Assembly: GCF_900163665.1 (NCBI RefSeq)
Contig: NZ_FUIA01000019.1
Location: forward strand, 1-64,000
DNA length: 64,000 nucleotides
Reading direction: 5' to 3'
From: Frigoribacterium sp. JB110
Lineage (GTDB): Bacteria > Actinomycetota > Actinomycetes > Actinomycetales > Microbacteriaceae
Below the pieces are notes generated by a model that saw only the letters and a list, made by a program, of their open reading frames with translations, was not told the DNA's origin and ran no database searches. Of the stretch, positions 1-7,459 are shown piece by piece (the stretch's first letter is position 1; each line of letters begins with the position of its first letter). Made by a program: the position numbers and the translations under genes.

Positions 1-58
1 CACCTGGCAGAGGGGCTAACCGACCGGACCCTTACACAGAAAACTTGACACCCCCCTG
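1..58. mobile_element. Possible terminal remnant of an insertion sequence
   Basis: This stretch carries no gene. It ends in TTACACAGAAAACTTGACAC followed by a run of C. Read on the other strand it is G-rich, then TGTCAAG, then TTACACAG-like bases, a layout typical of the outer ends of IS256-type elements in actinobacteria. The adjacent IS110-type transposase begins abruptly just after it, so this may be the end of a second element inserted into the first. The partner end lies outside the window, so the call is only an inference. Confidence 0.3.
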
Positions 59-828
59 CATCACGCGCATCGCATGCTCATACCGGAAAGTCTGACGCAA
101 TCGATGCTGAAGCCGCTGCTCGATCGCTACTTGGTCGCGACGTCGACAAGCTTGCGCAACCACGCCAGCCCGGTGACCGCGCGGCCTTGCGAGTCCTGCT
201 CACCGCACGGTCGCTGATCGACCAGCAGCGCACCGCTAACCGCAATGCTCTCAATGCTCTCGCCCGCAGCGTCGACCTCGGCCTCGACGCACGCAAGCCC
301 CTCACCGATGCCCAGATCAAGACCATCGCAGCATGGCGCATCCCTCGTGATGCAGAACCGGTGCGGGTGCTACGGGCCGAGGCCAAGCGTCTCGCCGCAA
401 CGATTCTGGAGCAAAGCGCCGCGCTCAACGTGAATCACAAACAACTCGCTGACCTTACCGAGCGCCTCGCCCCGGGACTTCAGGAACTGCCCGGAGTCGG
501 CCCCGTCACCGGAGCCATACTCGTCACGGCATACTCACACCACGGACGCATCCGCTCAGAAGCCGCCTTCGCGGCGCTAGGCGGCATTGCACCGTTGCCC
601 GCATCTTCGGGGAACAGCACCCGGCACCGCCTCTCGCGCTCAGGAGACCGACAACTCAATCGCGCTGTTGATGTCATCGTTCGAACTCGCATGAGCTACG
701 ACACCACCACTCGCACGTATGTTGCCCGGCGCCGTGCCGAAGGACGCACCGCACGCGAGGTCCGACGCTGCCTCAAGCGCTACGTCGTCAGAGCACTCTT
801 CCGCGAGCTCCAGACCCGCATGACTTGA
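49..828 (+). pseudogene. IS110-family transposase, 5'-truncated
   Basis: The frame is open from a stop at 46-48 to the stop at 826-828. Translation of 76-150 gives the IS110 signature TGKSDAIDAEAAARSLLGRD, normally near the middle of the N-terminal DEDD (RuvC-like) domain. The helical linker and the C-terminal Transposase_20 domain follow, the latter marked by LQELPGVGPVTGAILV and a second block, AFAALGGIAPLPASSGN. Upstream of about 70 the reading is unrelated to the family, so the start codon and the first catalytic aspartates are missing. The TTG at 187 is an internal codon and not a real start. The product should be inactive. It lies back to back with an IS3 orfA. Confidence 0.85.
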
Positions 829-845
829 CATCAGGCATAGAAGCG

Positions 846-1145
846 TCATTTTGGGGGCAGGATATGCGCCTGAGACAGATACGCCGCAGCCCGCCGGAGC
901 ACCTCATTCTCCATCTCCAGCTCCCGGATCCGCCGCAGCGCCGCCGTCATCTCGCGACGCTCGTCCGGATCGGTCGACGGGATCATCCCATGTGAGCGGA
1001 ACCGGTCATCGCGAACCCATGTCTGCAGCGCGGTCTTCGAGATCCCGAGGTCCCTGCACACCTTCTTCTGCGACGAGCCCGCAGCGACCATCGCCACCGC
1101 GTCCCGCTTGAACTCATCGGAATAGATCTTCGGCACGATTGCCAT
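846..1145 (-). CDS. IS3-family transposase OrfA, orphan
   Basis: A 99-residue protein with an N-terminal helix-turn-helix (YSDEFKRDAVAMVAAG...KVCRDLGISKTALQTWVRD) and a C-terminal leucine-zipper-like helix (IRELEMENEVLRRAAAYL). This is the usual layout of the DNA-binding OrfA of IS3 elements. The end of the gene, minus strand CCCAAAATGA, resembles the A-rich frameshift site where IS3 ribosomes slip into orfB. No orfB follows: the IS110-type fragment starts within about 20 nt. The element is therefore broken and cannot make the OrfAB transposase. Its far side abuts a truncated AraC-type gene, probably the gene it damaged. Confidence 0.85.
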   Translation of the reverse strand: MAIVPKIYSDEFKRDAVAMVAAGSSQKKVCRDLGISKTALQTWVRDDRFRSHGMIPSTDPDERREMTAALRRIRELEMENEVLRRAAAYLSQAHILPPK

Positions 1146-1172
1146 CCTTCCAGCACGACCCCCAGCCGGGAA

Positions 1173-1646
1173 TCATGCGGTCATGGACTCAACCGAACCT
1201 TCAGCAGACCCCAACGATCGGGTATAACGGCGAGTTGCCGGGGGTTCCGTGGCAGAGAAAAGCTCCTTGAAAAACGATCCTGCGCTCGGGAGCCAACGGA
1301 GTTGGTCGAGGGCAAACTGCGGGTCGACGTACACAGCAATCGTCCCAACGAAGGCGAGTGGCGATCCGATGTAAACGCGCTCTGCGGGAAGAAGCGCGAT
1401 GTCCTCTTGAAGCATCGACGGTGAACCTGCGTCGTACGTGATCTTCGTGCTGCCTCCTACGACGTAGACGAGCTTCATCCGCGCGGAGCGGGTGGGGCCG
1501 ACCGCGCTCACGGCTTGTGCACGGAGCGCACTGACAGGCCCAGCATCGACACGGACGCGCTCGGATGATAATCCGGGCGATGAGGCCGCGTGCTGTCCTT
1601 CCGGGCGAGCTCCCGCCGTAAGAGAAGACCCGATTTCACGCGGCAT
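1173..1646 (-). pseudogene. AraC-type regulator, N-terminal ligand-binding fragment
   Basis: The ATG at 1646 has a strong ribosome site (GGAGGAG, 5 nt upstream), so the start looks genuine. Residues about 57-120 (MKLVYVVGGSTKI, then LLPAERVYIGSP and a VDPQFALDQLRWLP stretch) match the cupin-like sensing half of AraC-family activators. The reading ends after 157 residues, before any AraC helix-turn-helix, and the last 15-20 residues look unrelated. The IS3 remnant begins about 30 nt further on. The inference is that insertion removed the DNA-binding half. The gene is divergent from the TetR gene across a 50-bp palindrome, so it may once have been the TetR target. Confidence 0.65.
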
Positions 1647-1686
1647 GAGTCTCCTCCCTCCTGAGTGGCCGGAGCGGGCTGCATAC

Positions 1687-1736
1687 CTCTGCTCATACCG
1701 GTACCGTATCGTGATACGGTACCGGTATGAGCAGAG
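1687..1736. promoter_or_regulatory. 50-bp perfect palindrome, probable TetR operator
   Basis: Two exact 24-bp arms (1687-1710 and 1713-1736) flank a 2-nt centre. The core of each arm reads CATACCGGTACCGTATC or its complement. The ATG of the TetR gene at 1727 lies inside the right arm, and the divergent AraC remnant starts 41 bp to the left. TetR dimers bind palindromes in shared divergent promoters, so autorepression is likely. The length suggests two stacked dimers or nested sites. Confidence 0.75.
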
Positions 1737-2338
1737 CAGGTTCAGGTCGCATAAGGCGCGCCGGCGGTGCGCGGCGCGCCGTGGTTCTCGGGCAGGTGGT
1801 GGAGGTGTTGGCGGATCGTGGATTCGCGGGCACGCGGTTCATCGACGTGGCGGAAGCGTCGGGGGTTGCCGTCAGCACGCTTCAGGGCTACTTCGGTTCG
1901 CGTGAGGACATGCTGATCGAGGCGCTGGCAGGTGCCACCTCTGGCGAAGTGGCGGCTCTGCATGAGCTCGCCGCAAGGTTCGATGACCCGTGGCAGAAGA
2001 TGGTCGCGCTGGTCGATCGAGGGCTTTCCACGAGCGTCGCGACGTGGCGGATGCTGATGGAGTTCTGGACCGCCGCCGCGCATGACTCCGAACTGCATAA
2101 ACATGCCGCCGCTCTTGCCGAGCAGTATCGGGAGCCCTTCACCGATGCGGTGCGTCGAGGCGTCGACGGCGGCTCGTTCACGCCGCGATTCGAGACTTCG
2201 GTGATCGTCGACGTGGTCGTAGCAACGATGGACGGACTGCTCTACCCAGTCGTGCTCGGGTACCGTGGATCAGACGACATGGACTACCGCGACGTCGTGC
2301 TCGCGCAGCTCGCCTTCGTCCTGGGGGCCGACGCATGA
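1727..2338 (+). CDS. TetR-family transcriptional regulator
   Basis: A 203-residue protein. The N-terminal helix-turn-helix covers about residues 18-62 (QVVEVLADRGFAGTRFIDVA, then SGVAVSTLQGYFGSREDMLI), the standard TetR recognition pattern. A divergent all-helical ligand and dimer domain follows. The C-terminal helices (MLMEFWTAAAHDSELHKHAA) resemble TetR proteins whose effector is not known. The start is the ATG inside the 50-bp palindrome. No clear Shine-Dalgarno sequence precedes it, so translation may be leaderless. The likely targets are itself and the broken AraC gene opposite. The ASCH protein and the VOC protein downstream run in the same direction and may be co-transcribed. Confidence 0.9.
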   Translation: MSRAGSGRIRRAGGARRAVVLGQVVEVLADRGFAGTRFIDVAEASGVAVSTLQGYFGSREDMLIEALAGATSGEVAALHELAARFDDPWQKMVALVDRGLSTSVATWRMLMEFWTAAAHDSELHKHAAALAEQYREPFTDAVRRGVDGGSFTPRFETSVIVDVVVATMDGLLYPVVLGYRGSDDMDYRDVVLAQLAFVLGADA

Positions 2339-2375
2339 CGCTGCGGGTGTCGAGTTGTCCTCGCCGGGCGGGCGC

Positions 2376-2951
2376 ATGATCCTCACCGAGCGCATCGCCC
2401 ATGCGGTTGCAGCGGGCAAGGTCACCGTGGCCTACCGGCGCTGGAAGCAGCCGCGGGTGAAGCCCGGTACGGAATTCCGCACCGTCGCAGGACTCGTGCG
2501 AGTCGAGACGATCAAGCCCGTTGCACCCGCCGGACTCAGTGACGCCGACGCACGCCAGGCCGGTTACGCCACGCTGGACGACCTGACAGCCACCTTCCGC
2601 AGCCGCGACCACGATCCGGTCTTCCGCATCGGACTCTCCTGGGTCGCGGCAGACGTACGAGACGAGCTCGCCGCCCATCCGAACCTCACTGCTGAAGACA
2701 TCACGGGCATCGACGCACTCCTTGACCGACTCGACGCTCGAACTCCTTGGGCACGCACCACTCTTGCGTGCATCCAACTTAAGCCCGGCATCACCGCGGG
2801 CGCGCTCACCGACGGCCTGACGGTCGGAAAGGAATCGCTCAAAAGACGTATCCGCACTCTCAAAGAACACGGCCTGACCCGCAGCCTGCGGGTCGGCTAC
2901 GAACTATCCGAACGCGGCCACGCCTACCTGCGCGCCACCGACCAACAGTAG
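2376..2951 (+). CDS. ASCH-like domain fused to a winged helix
   Basis: A 191-residue protein. The first about 90 residues (HAVAAGKVTVAYRRWKQPRV, then GTEFRTVAGLVRVETI) follow the ASCH/PUA-like fold pattern, a small beta-barrel thought to bind RNA or modified nucleotides. The last about 75 residues (LTDGLTVGKESLKRRIRTLK, then EHGLTRSLRVGYELSERG) look like a winged helix. The ATG at 2376 is chosen because the ASCH domain starts there; upstream codons overlap the TetR gene in another frame. It starts 37 nt after the TetR gene and ends 13 nt before the VOC gene, so the three may form an operon. Its substrate and biological role are unknown. Confidence 0.65.
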   Translation: MILTERIAHAVAAGKVTVAYRRWKQPRVKPGTEFRTVAGLVRVETIKPVAPAGLSDADARQAGYATLDDLTATFRSRDHDPVFRIGLSWVAADVRDELAAHPNLTAEDITGIDALLDRLDARTPWARTTLACIQLKPGITAGALTDGLTVGKESLKRRIRTLKEHGLTRSLRVGYELSERGHAYLRATDQQ

Positions 2952-2964
2952 AAAGAAGCAGCAC

Positions 2965-3717
2965 ATGACCAACATCGGACCCGGCACTCCCGCGCTCATC
3001 GACCTCCAAACACCCGACGAGGATGCCTCCGTCCAGTTCTACAGCGCGCTGTTCGGCTGGACGATCGACGCACAGAACCCCAGCGGCTACCGCTACGCCC
3101 GCACCGACAAAGGAGCGATCATCGCCGGCATCCGCGCGGCCTACGGTGAGGCCACGCCAGCATGGACGCTCTACCTCGCCGCCGACGACATCGCAGAAAC
3201 CGCACAGGGCGCGACCGTGCAGGGCGGGAGCATCCTGCACGGACCGGTCAACGTGCCGGGACAGGGAGGCGTCCTCATCGTCGCCGAACCGACCGGAGCC
3301 ATCACCGGGTTCTCGCAGCCCGAGCCCGGCTACGAGTTTGCATCCCATACGCCCGGCACGTTCGCGTGGGCCGAGCTGCTGACTGCGGACGGCAAGGCGG
3401 ATGACTTCTACTCGGCTCTCACCGGAGCGAGCGTGACCCAGCTTGGTGATGGCGAGCACTACGACTACACGATCTGGACTCCGGCCGGACAGCAGGTTCC
3501 CGTTGTAGGGCGACTCCGCACCGATGCTCCCGCAGGCTGGCGCGTCTACTTCGCCGTCGATCCCGACGTCGGCACAGACAAGGTCGTCGAGATCGCCGCC
3601 GCCCTCGGCGCTTCGACGCTCACCGAGCCGAACGACATCCCCGCCGGCCGAATCGCCATACTCGCTGACCCCACCGGCGCCGAGTTCGCGCTCCTGACTC
3701 CAACACCACGGAAGTGA
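2965..3717 (+). CDS. Two-domain VOC (glyoxalase/bleomycin-resistance fold) protein
   Basis: A 250-residue protein with two VOC repeats. The first, about residues 6-116, begins GTPALIDLQTPDEDASVQFY and continues SALFGWTI. The second, about residues 130-246, begins GTFAWAELLTADGKADDFYS. Each repeat ends in the typical DPTGAEFAL or EPTGAITGF strand. VOC proteins are metal-dependent or metal-free enzymes and binding proteins, and this two-repeat form is common in actinobacteria without a known substrate. The start has an upstream GAAAGAAG ribosome site. It sits 13 nt after the ASCH gene. A detoxification or ligand-sequestering role under the TetR regulator is possible but not shown. Confidence 0.85.
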   Translation: MTNIGPGTPALIDLQTPDEDASVQFYSALFGWTIDAQNPSGYRYARTDKGAIIAGIRAAYGEATPAWTLYLAADDIAETAQGATVQGGSILHGPVNVPGQGGVLIVAEPTGAITGFSQPEPGYEFASHTPGTFAWAELLTADGKADDFYSALTGASVTQLGDGEHYDYTIWTPAGQQVPVVGRLRTDAPAGWRVYFAVDPDVGTDKVVEIAAALGASTLTEPNDIPAGRIAILADPTGAEFALLTPTPRK

Positions 3718-4029
3718 ATCCGCAGCAGATTCGATGATCTCCCAAGGCGGCGTTGCGCGCCTCGCGGCGAGACAACCTCCTGGCGGGCCCCGCCAACCGG
3801 TGACGGCTACGAGCTCAACTACCGCCGCAAATGGCGATCGCTCACTGTCAACACCCCTGCGCGCTACTACGCGAAGAAAGGAACGCCGTAGGGGCGCAAA
3901 GGTCGCAACGTCCGAATTATCGGTGTGTGCGAGACATAGTCTTGCCGCGGTGGCGCACAAGGGTGCGGCGTCGAACCGATCCGCGCATACATCGCCCCTG
4001 ACGGCGACGGCTACCCCAGCGCACCGAAG
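3718..4029. other. Intergenic stretch with possible gene debris
   Basis: No convincing gene lies here between the VOC gene and the convergent copCD-type gene. One plus-strand reading (about 3803-3890) gives GDGYELNYRRKWRSLTVNTP and stops at a TAG at about 3890. It has no start or ribosome site and could be the tail of a lost gene. No terminator hairpin or promoter is obvious. Confidence 0.35.
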
Positions 4030-5751
4030 CTAATTGATGGTGATGGGTATCGTGACGATCGGCTGCGCGAAGGTGGATACGCGGGCGAGCACTTGTATCT
4101 CCCATTCTCCGGTGACGGGCATGTCTAGATCCGCGGAGTATTGACCGGTTGCTGGGTCGAGTTCAGCTGTGGTCTGGAACGGCCCGAGATCGTGCTCGGC
4201 CTGGTGGGTGCGAATGGTCACTTCGTCGGGCGTGACTGGTTCGGCGTCGTATTCGAGTGTGAAGGTGATCCTGTTCTCGCCGGCCACCGCTGGTTCGAGC
4301 TCGCCCCGCAGCGATAGCCCCTGGGCATCCGCGTCGATAGTGACGGTCTGAGCGGTGGCGGCCGTGTTCTCGGTTGGCGTGTCGTGGTGTTCGTGTGTGG
4401 GGCTGAGATTGGTGAGGAAGCCGGTCAGGAGCAGAATGGCAATGAGGAGTGCGGCTTCGTAGCTGAGGGTTCGGGTCAGCGTCTGCCATTGCATGCGTGC
4501 GGTCGGTCGTGACGCGATGCGTGGGAGGAGTCGGGTTCTGTTGTAGGCGGCGATCGCGATGACGGGGATGATGATCCCGATCTTGAGCAGGAGGGTGAGC
4601 CCGTAGCTGGTCGTGACGAGAGCGTCGAGGCTTCCGACGATCATGATGCCCATGAGAGTTCCGCTGACTGCGAGGATAAAGACGCTCCAGACCGCGCCGC
4701 GGGAGAACCTCTGCACGACCTTCGCGGCGAGAGTCGGTGCGGTACGTGCCTCTTGGGTACTGGTCACGCGGGTGGCGGCGAGGAATAGGAGGAGGCCGAG
4801 GACTCCTCCTGTCCAGAAGGAGCCGGCGAGAAGGTGTCCGAGGTCGGCGGCGATGATCAGTGCTCGCGGTTCCATCAGTTGGGTGTGTCCGGCGAGCACG
4901 GGCGCAGCCAGCGCGAGGAGCGGCGGCAGCACGGCGAGCAGGCGCATCCCCCTGCGCTCCTGCTGACGCATCGATAGTACGGCGGCTCCGGCGAGTCCTG
5001 CGCATACGATGATGGCCGCAGCGACCGGTGCCCAGAGGACACCCGACCACCATGCAGTCGGATCGATCACCGCGGTCAGTGGGTTTCCGGTCACGTTGAG
5101 CGCTGACGTGGGTATGAGCAGCAGCGAGGCGGTTCCCGCTCCGATGCCGGTCAGTCGCAGGATGTTCCTGGACCAGTATTCAGGTGGTGCTGTGCTGCGC
5201 AGCACCAGTCGCTCGAACAGGATCAGGCCGGCGAAGACCAGGAGCGAGAGGTATTGCAGTGCCGTCAGGGCGCTGACGGCGAACTGGGTGTCTGGAGGTG
5301 TCGCGGTTTCCACGATGGGAGCCGTCGCGCTGTCCGCCTGGCCGTCTCCGATGGTGAAGGTGATCGCGCCGGAGATGGGGTGCCCGTCTGCTGAGACGAC
5401 GCGGTAGCTCAGCGCGTAGCCCGCATCCGCTAGGTCGGCGGGGAGCGCGGCGATGACGCTGGTGTTGGTGACGTGCGCGTCGAGGGTGAGGGGGTTGTCA
5501 TCGCCGGGAAACAGGCGGATGCTGCCGTCGATGAGCTGTACGGGCTCGTTGAACGTCAGCACCGCCTCAGCGGGAGCCTCATCGAGCACGGCACCGTTCT
5601 CCGGTGTCGTGGACAGCAACTCGGCATGCGCGGACGCTGCCTGCGCTCCCGTCAGCGTCAGCAGTCCTCCTAGGAGGAGGGCTGCCAGCGCACGGAGGAC
5701 CAGGGCGGAACCCTGTCGCGGTGCGTGTTTCCCGGCGATGAGAGTGCTCAC
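4030..5751 (-). CDS. ycnJ: CopC-CopD fusion, copper resistance/uptake membrane protein (YcnJ-like)
   Basis: A 573-residue protein. A signal peptide ends at about 41 (TGAQAASA), leaving mature HAELLSTTPENGAVL. The N-terminal His42 and the DGHPISG histidine (about 124) are the copper ligands expected of CopC. CopD follows: about eight membrane helices over residues 150-465, including GHTQLMEPRALIIAADLGHL. After a His-rich linker (HEHHD) comes an extracytoplasmic FixH/YtkA-like beta domain (about 470-573). This is the fusion called YcnJ in Bacillus. Its start overlaps the ycnI-like gene by 4 nt, and both follow a DUF5134 gene, so all three form one copper operon under the box at 7157. Confidence 0.9.
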   Translation of the reverse strand: MSTLIAGKHAPRQGSALVLRALAALLLGGLLTLTGAQAASAHAELLSTTPENGAVLDEAPAEAVLTFNEPVQLIDGSIRLFPGDDNPLTLDAHVTNTSVIAALPADLADAGYALSYRVVSADGHPISGAITFTIGDGQADSATAPIVETATPPDTQFAVSALTALQYLSLLVFAGLILFERLVLRSTAPPEYWSRNILRLTGIGAGTASLLLIPTSALNVTGNPLTAVIDPTAWWSGVLWAPVAAAIIVCAGLAGAAVLSMRQQERRGMRLLAVLPPLLALAAPVLAGHTQLMEPRALIIAADLGHLLAGSFWTGGVLGLLLFLAATRVTSTQEARTAPTLAAKVVQRFSRGAVWSVFILAVSGTLMGIMIVGSLDALVTTSYGLTLLLKIGIIIPVIAIAAYNRTRLLPRIASRPTARMQWQTLTRTLSYEAALLIAILLLTGFLTNLSPTHEHHDTPTENTAATAQTVTIDADAQGLSLRGELEPAVAGENRITFTLEYDAEPVTPDEVTIRTHQAEHDLGPFQTTAELDPATGQYSADLDMPVTGEWEIQVLARVSTFAQPIVTIPITIN

Positions 5752-6485
5752 GCCTTCTTGCGTCCCCTCAGCAGCGCGATGACAGCGACGATGAGGCCGA
5801 TACTGCCGACGGCGAGCGAGGTTACAACGAGCGGCGTCTGATCTGCAGGAGCCGCCGCGGATGCCGAATCCTCGTCGTGCGCATCGACGGTGGCGTCAGT
5901 GTTGTCACCGTGCCCGTGCGATCCTGCGTCACTGGCTGCGACGACGTCGACGCTGGGGGCTGGCGCGTCCAGATCGTGGCCGTCCTGGCCTTCTTCCGGG
6001 ATCTGCACCCAGGCGGTCTCGCCCTGCTCGCAGGTCTGCACAGTCGGGAAGTACAGGGCGGTGTCGGCGGCGTCCTCGGGGATCTGCAGCGAGAGTTCGA
6101 ACGCGTCTCGCTGCCCATCGGGGAGCGGCGTCGCCGCCGTGTAGACGACCTGCGCGACGCGTTCGGTGACCTCGTTGCCGTGGCTGTCAGTGATCGGGGT
6201 GTCGAGGTCTTCCATCACCTTCTCGACGGTGTACAGGCTGTTGCGGGTGGGTGTGACGGCGTTGATGCCCTCGGGGATCTGGATCGCCACCTCCGTCGTC
6301 GCAGCCCCATCGCATCCATGTGGCACGCTGAACGTGAGGATCGAGTACGAGCCCGCCTCCACCGGGCCTTCCGCGATACTGACGTGTGCGTTCGCAGCGA
6401 CGGCACCGCCCAGAACCAGTGCGGCAGTAGCCGCGAGGGCTCCGGTTCCGATCAGAAGGGGCCTCTTGGTGCGTCGTGTGTTCAT
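5748..6485 (-). CDS. ycnI: YcnI-like DUF1775 copper-binding protein
   Basis: A 245-residue secreted, membrane-anchored protein. The signal peptide ends at about 33 (GGAVAANA), giving mature HVSIAEGPVEAGSYS. In YcnI this N-terminal histidine is part of the copper site. The DUF1775 beta domain spans about 34-170 and includes FSVPHGCDG and IPEGINAVTPT. A linker rich in His and Asp (about 185-205) and a C-terminal membrane helix followed by RGRKKA complete it. The ribosome site is AAAGAGAG before the ATG. It overlaps the CopC-CopD gene by 4 nt, the same pairing as ycnI-ycnJ in Bacillus, which supports a joint extracytoplasmic copper role. Confidence 0.9.
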   Translation of the reverse strand: MNTRRTKRPLLIGTGALAATAALVLGGAVAANAHVSIAEGPVEAGSYSILTFSVPHGCDGAATTEVAIQIPEGINAVTPTRNSLYTVEKVMEDLDTPITDSHGNEVTERVAQVVYTAATPLPDGQRDAFELSLQIPEDAADTALYFPTVQTCEQGETAWVQIPEEGQDGHDLDAPAPSVDVVAASDAGSHGHGDNTDATVDAHDEDSASAAAPADQTPLVVTSLAVGSIGLIVAVIALLRGRKKA

Positions 6486-6549
6486 GGTGTCTCTCTTTCT
6501 TGTTGGCCCGCCGGCAGGAGCGGCGGATTGATGGTGGTGTTGAGGGTTT

Positions 6550-7140
6550 TTAGCCGGTGATCATCGGCCAGCACATCGCTGCCATGCCGAAGCTCATGAG
6601 AGTCCCGGAAGCGACGTCGCCGGTGTGTCCGAGCCAGGTCGTGCGACCGCGCAGGCAGCGGATGAGCTCGACGAGAAAAAGGACGCCGGATGTCGTCAGC
6701 GCCGCGGTGATGGCAACCCCTGTCAGGGCGGCCCACGGCTCGAGTCCGCCATGGTGGTGGGCATGCATCGTGGCGTCGGTTCCGGAAGGCATCGCGAGGA
6801 TCATCCAGACCATCGCGAGCATCATGCCCGCGTGTGCCACCTGATGCCACGCGCTGTGTCCGCCCACGGCAGCCCGGGTGATGCGACGCCGCGTCTGGAG
6901 GAGCACGATCGCACCGAACCAGGCCGTGCCGGCCGAGAAGAAGAGCGTCTGCGGGAGTGGCGGCAGTACGGTCCACCACGGCCAGCACATGGCGATCATC
7001 ACGAGGCTCATCACCAGGTGCAGAGCGTTGCCCACGATGAGCAGCGGCTTGCGGTCTGTGAAGAGTCGCAGTGTTGCGTAGGCGGCGGTCGCGGAGAAGG
7101 CGAGTGTCAGCGTCCATTGGAGCACCGGGTCAGACAGCAT
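6550..7140 (-). CDS. DUF5134 multi-pass membrane protein of the copper operon
   Basis: A 196-residue protein with five or six membrane helices and a conserved-looking set of His and Met residues (NALHLVMSLVMIAMCW, HQVAHAGMMLAMVWMI, DATMHAHHHGG). This pattern is typical of DUF5134 proteins, often found with copper genes. The His/Met clusters could bind Cu(I), but this is inference. The ATG at 7140 is preferred because AAGG lies 10 nt upstream; a GTG at 7149 is an alternative. It is the first gene of the operon running to the CopC-CopD fusion, 64 nt before ycnI. Its promoter contains the CTAC...GTAG box at 7157-7169. Confidence 0.8.
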   Translation of the reverse strand: MLSDPVLQWTLTLAFSATAAYATLRLFTDRKPLLIVGNALHLVMSLVMIAMCWPWWTVLPPLPQTLFFSAGTAWFGAIVLLQTRRRITRAAVGGHSAWHQVAHAGMMLAMVWMILAMPSGTDATMHAHHHGGLEPWAALTGVAITAALTTSGVLFLVELIRCLRGRTTWLGHTGDVASGTLMSFGMAAMCWPMITG

Positions 7141-7151
7141 GCCACACACCT

Positions 7152-7177
7152 TATCTCTACAACATGTAGTAGCTACA
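7152..7177 (-). promoter_or_regulatory. BlaI/CopY-type operator before the DUF5134-ycnI-copCD operon
   Basis: The plus strand reads TATCTCTACAACATGTAG at 7152-7169, an inverted repeat CTACA-N3-TGTAG. A second, overlapping repeat TGTAG-N3-CTACA covers 7165-7177. It lies 17 nt upstream of the start at 7140. The first 18 bases are identical to 14381-14398 upstream of the ABC importer operon. TACA/TGTA half-sites are the known BlaI/MecI/CopY operator elements, and a BlaI-family gene is in this island. Confidence 0.7.
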
Positions 7178-7259
7178 TTAGCGGGGTGGCGATCGCGAGG
7201 TCAAAGCGCCTGCGCACAGCGTCTCCCCGGGTGAGCCGGCTCGGGCTCCCGCGAGGGCG

Positions 7260-7433
7260 CTACCGCCTGCGCAGGCGTTCGACGCCTTTGCGCACCCGAA
7301 AGGCAACGGAGTCCCATTCGTCGCGCAGGGTGGGATCTGAGAGCTGTGGGGGCCGTGGCGGTGTGGTGAGGGCGATCCAGAGCACGAGGAGGTAGAGCGT
7401 CGCGGCAAGGGACAGCGGCAGGAAGAACTCCAT
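7260..7433 (-). CDS. 57-residue single-pass membrane protein after copA
   Basis: A short gene, ATG at 7433 to TAG at 7260. The protein begins MEFFLPLSLAATLYLLVLWI, one membrane helix at residues 4-22. A proline-rich turn follows, then a charged amphipathic tail ending VRKGVERLRRR. Codon use is like its neighbours. It starts 26 nt after the stop of copA on the same strand, so it is probably the last gene of the HMA/CtaG/CopA operon. A plausible role is a small partner of CopA, but no family is recognised. It is below the size most gene callers trust. Confidence 0.6.
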   Translation of the reverse strand: MEFFLPLSLAATLYLLVLWIALTTPPRPPQLSDPTLRDEWDSVAFRVRKGVERLRRR

Positions 7434-7459
7434 CGGGGTATCTGTCTTCTGGCTTTCTC

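Noticed and set aside
187..828. A complete 213-residue protein from the TTG at 187
   Set aside because: The IS110 family match continues upstream of that codon without a break, so it is an internal codon of a truncated transposase.
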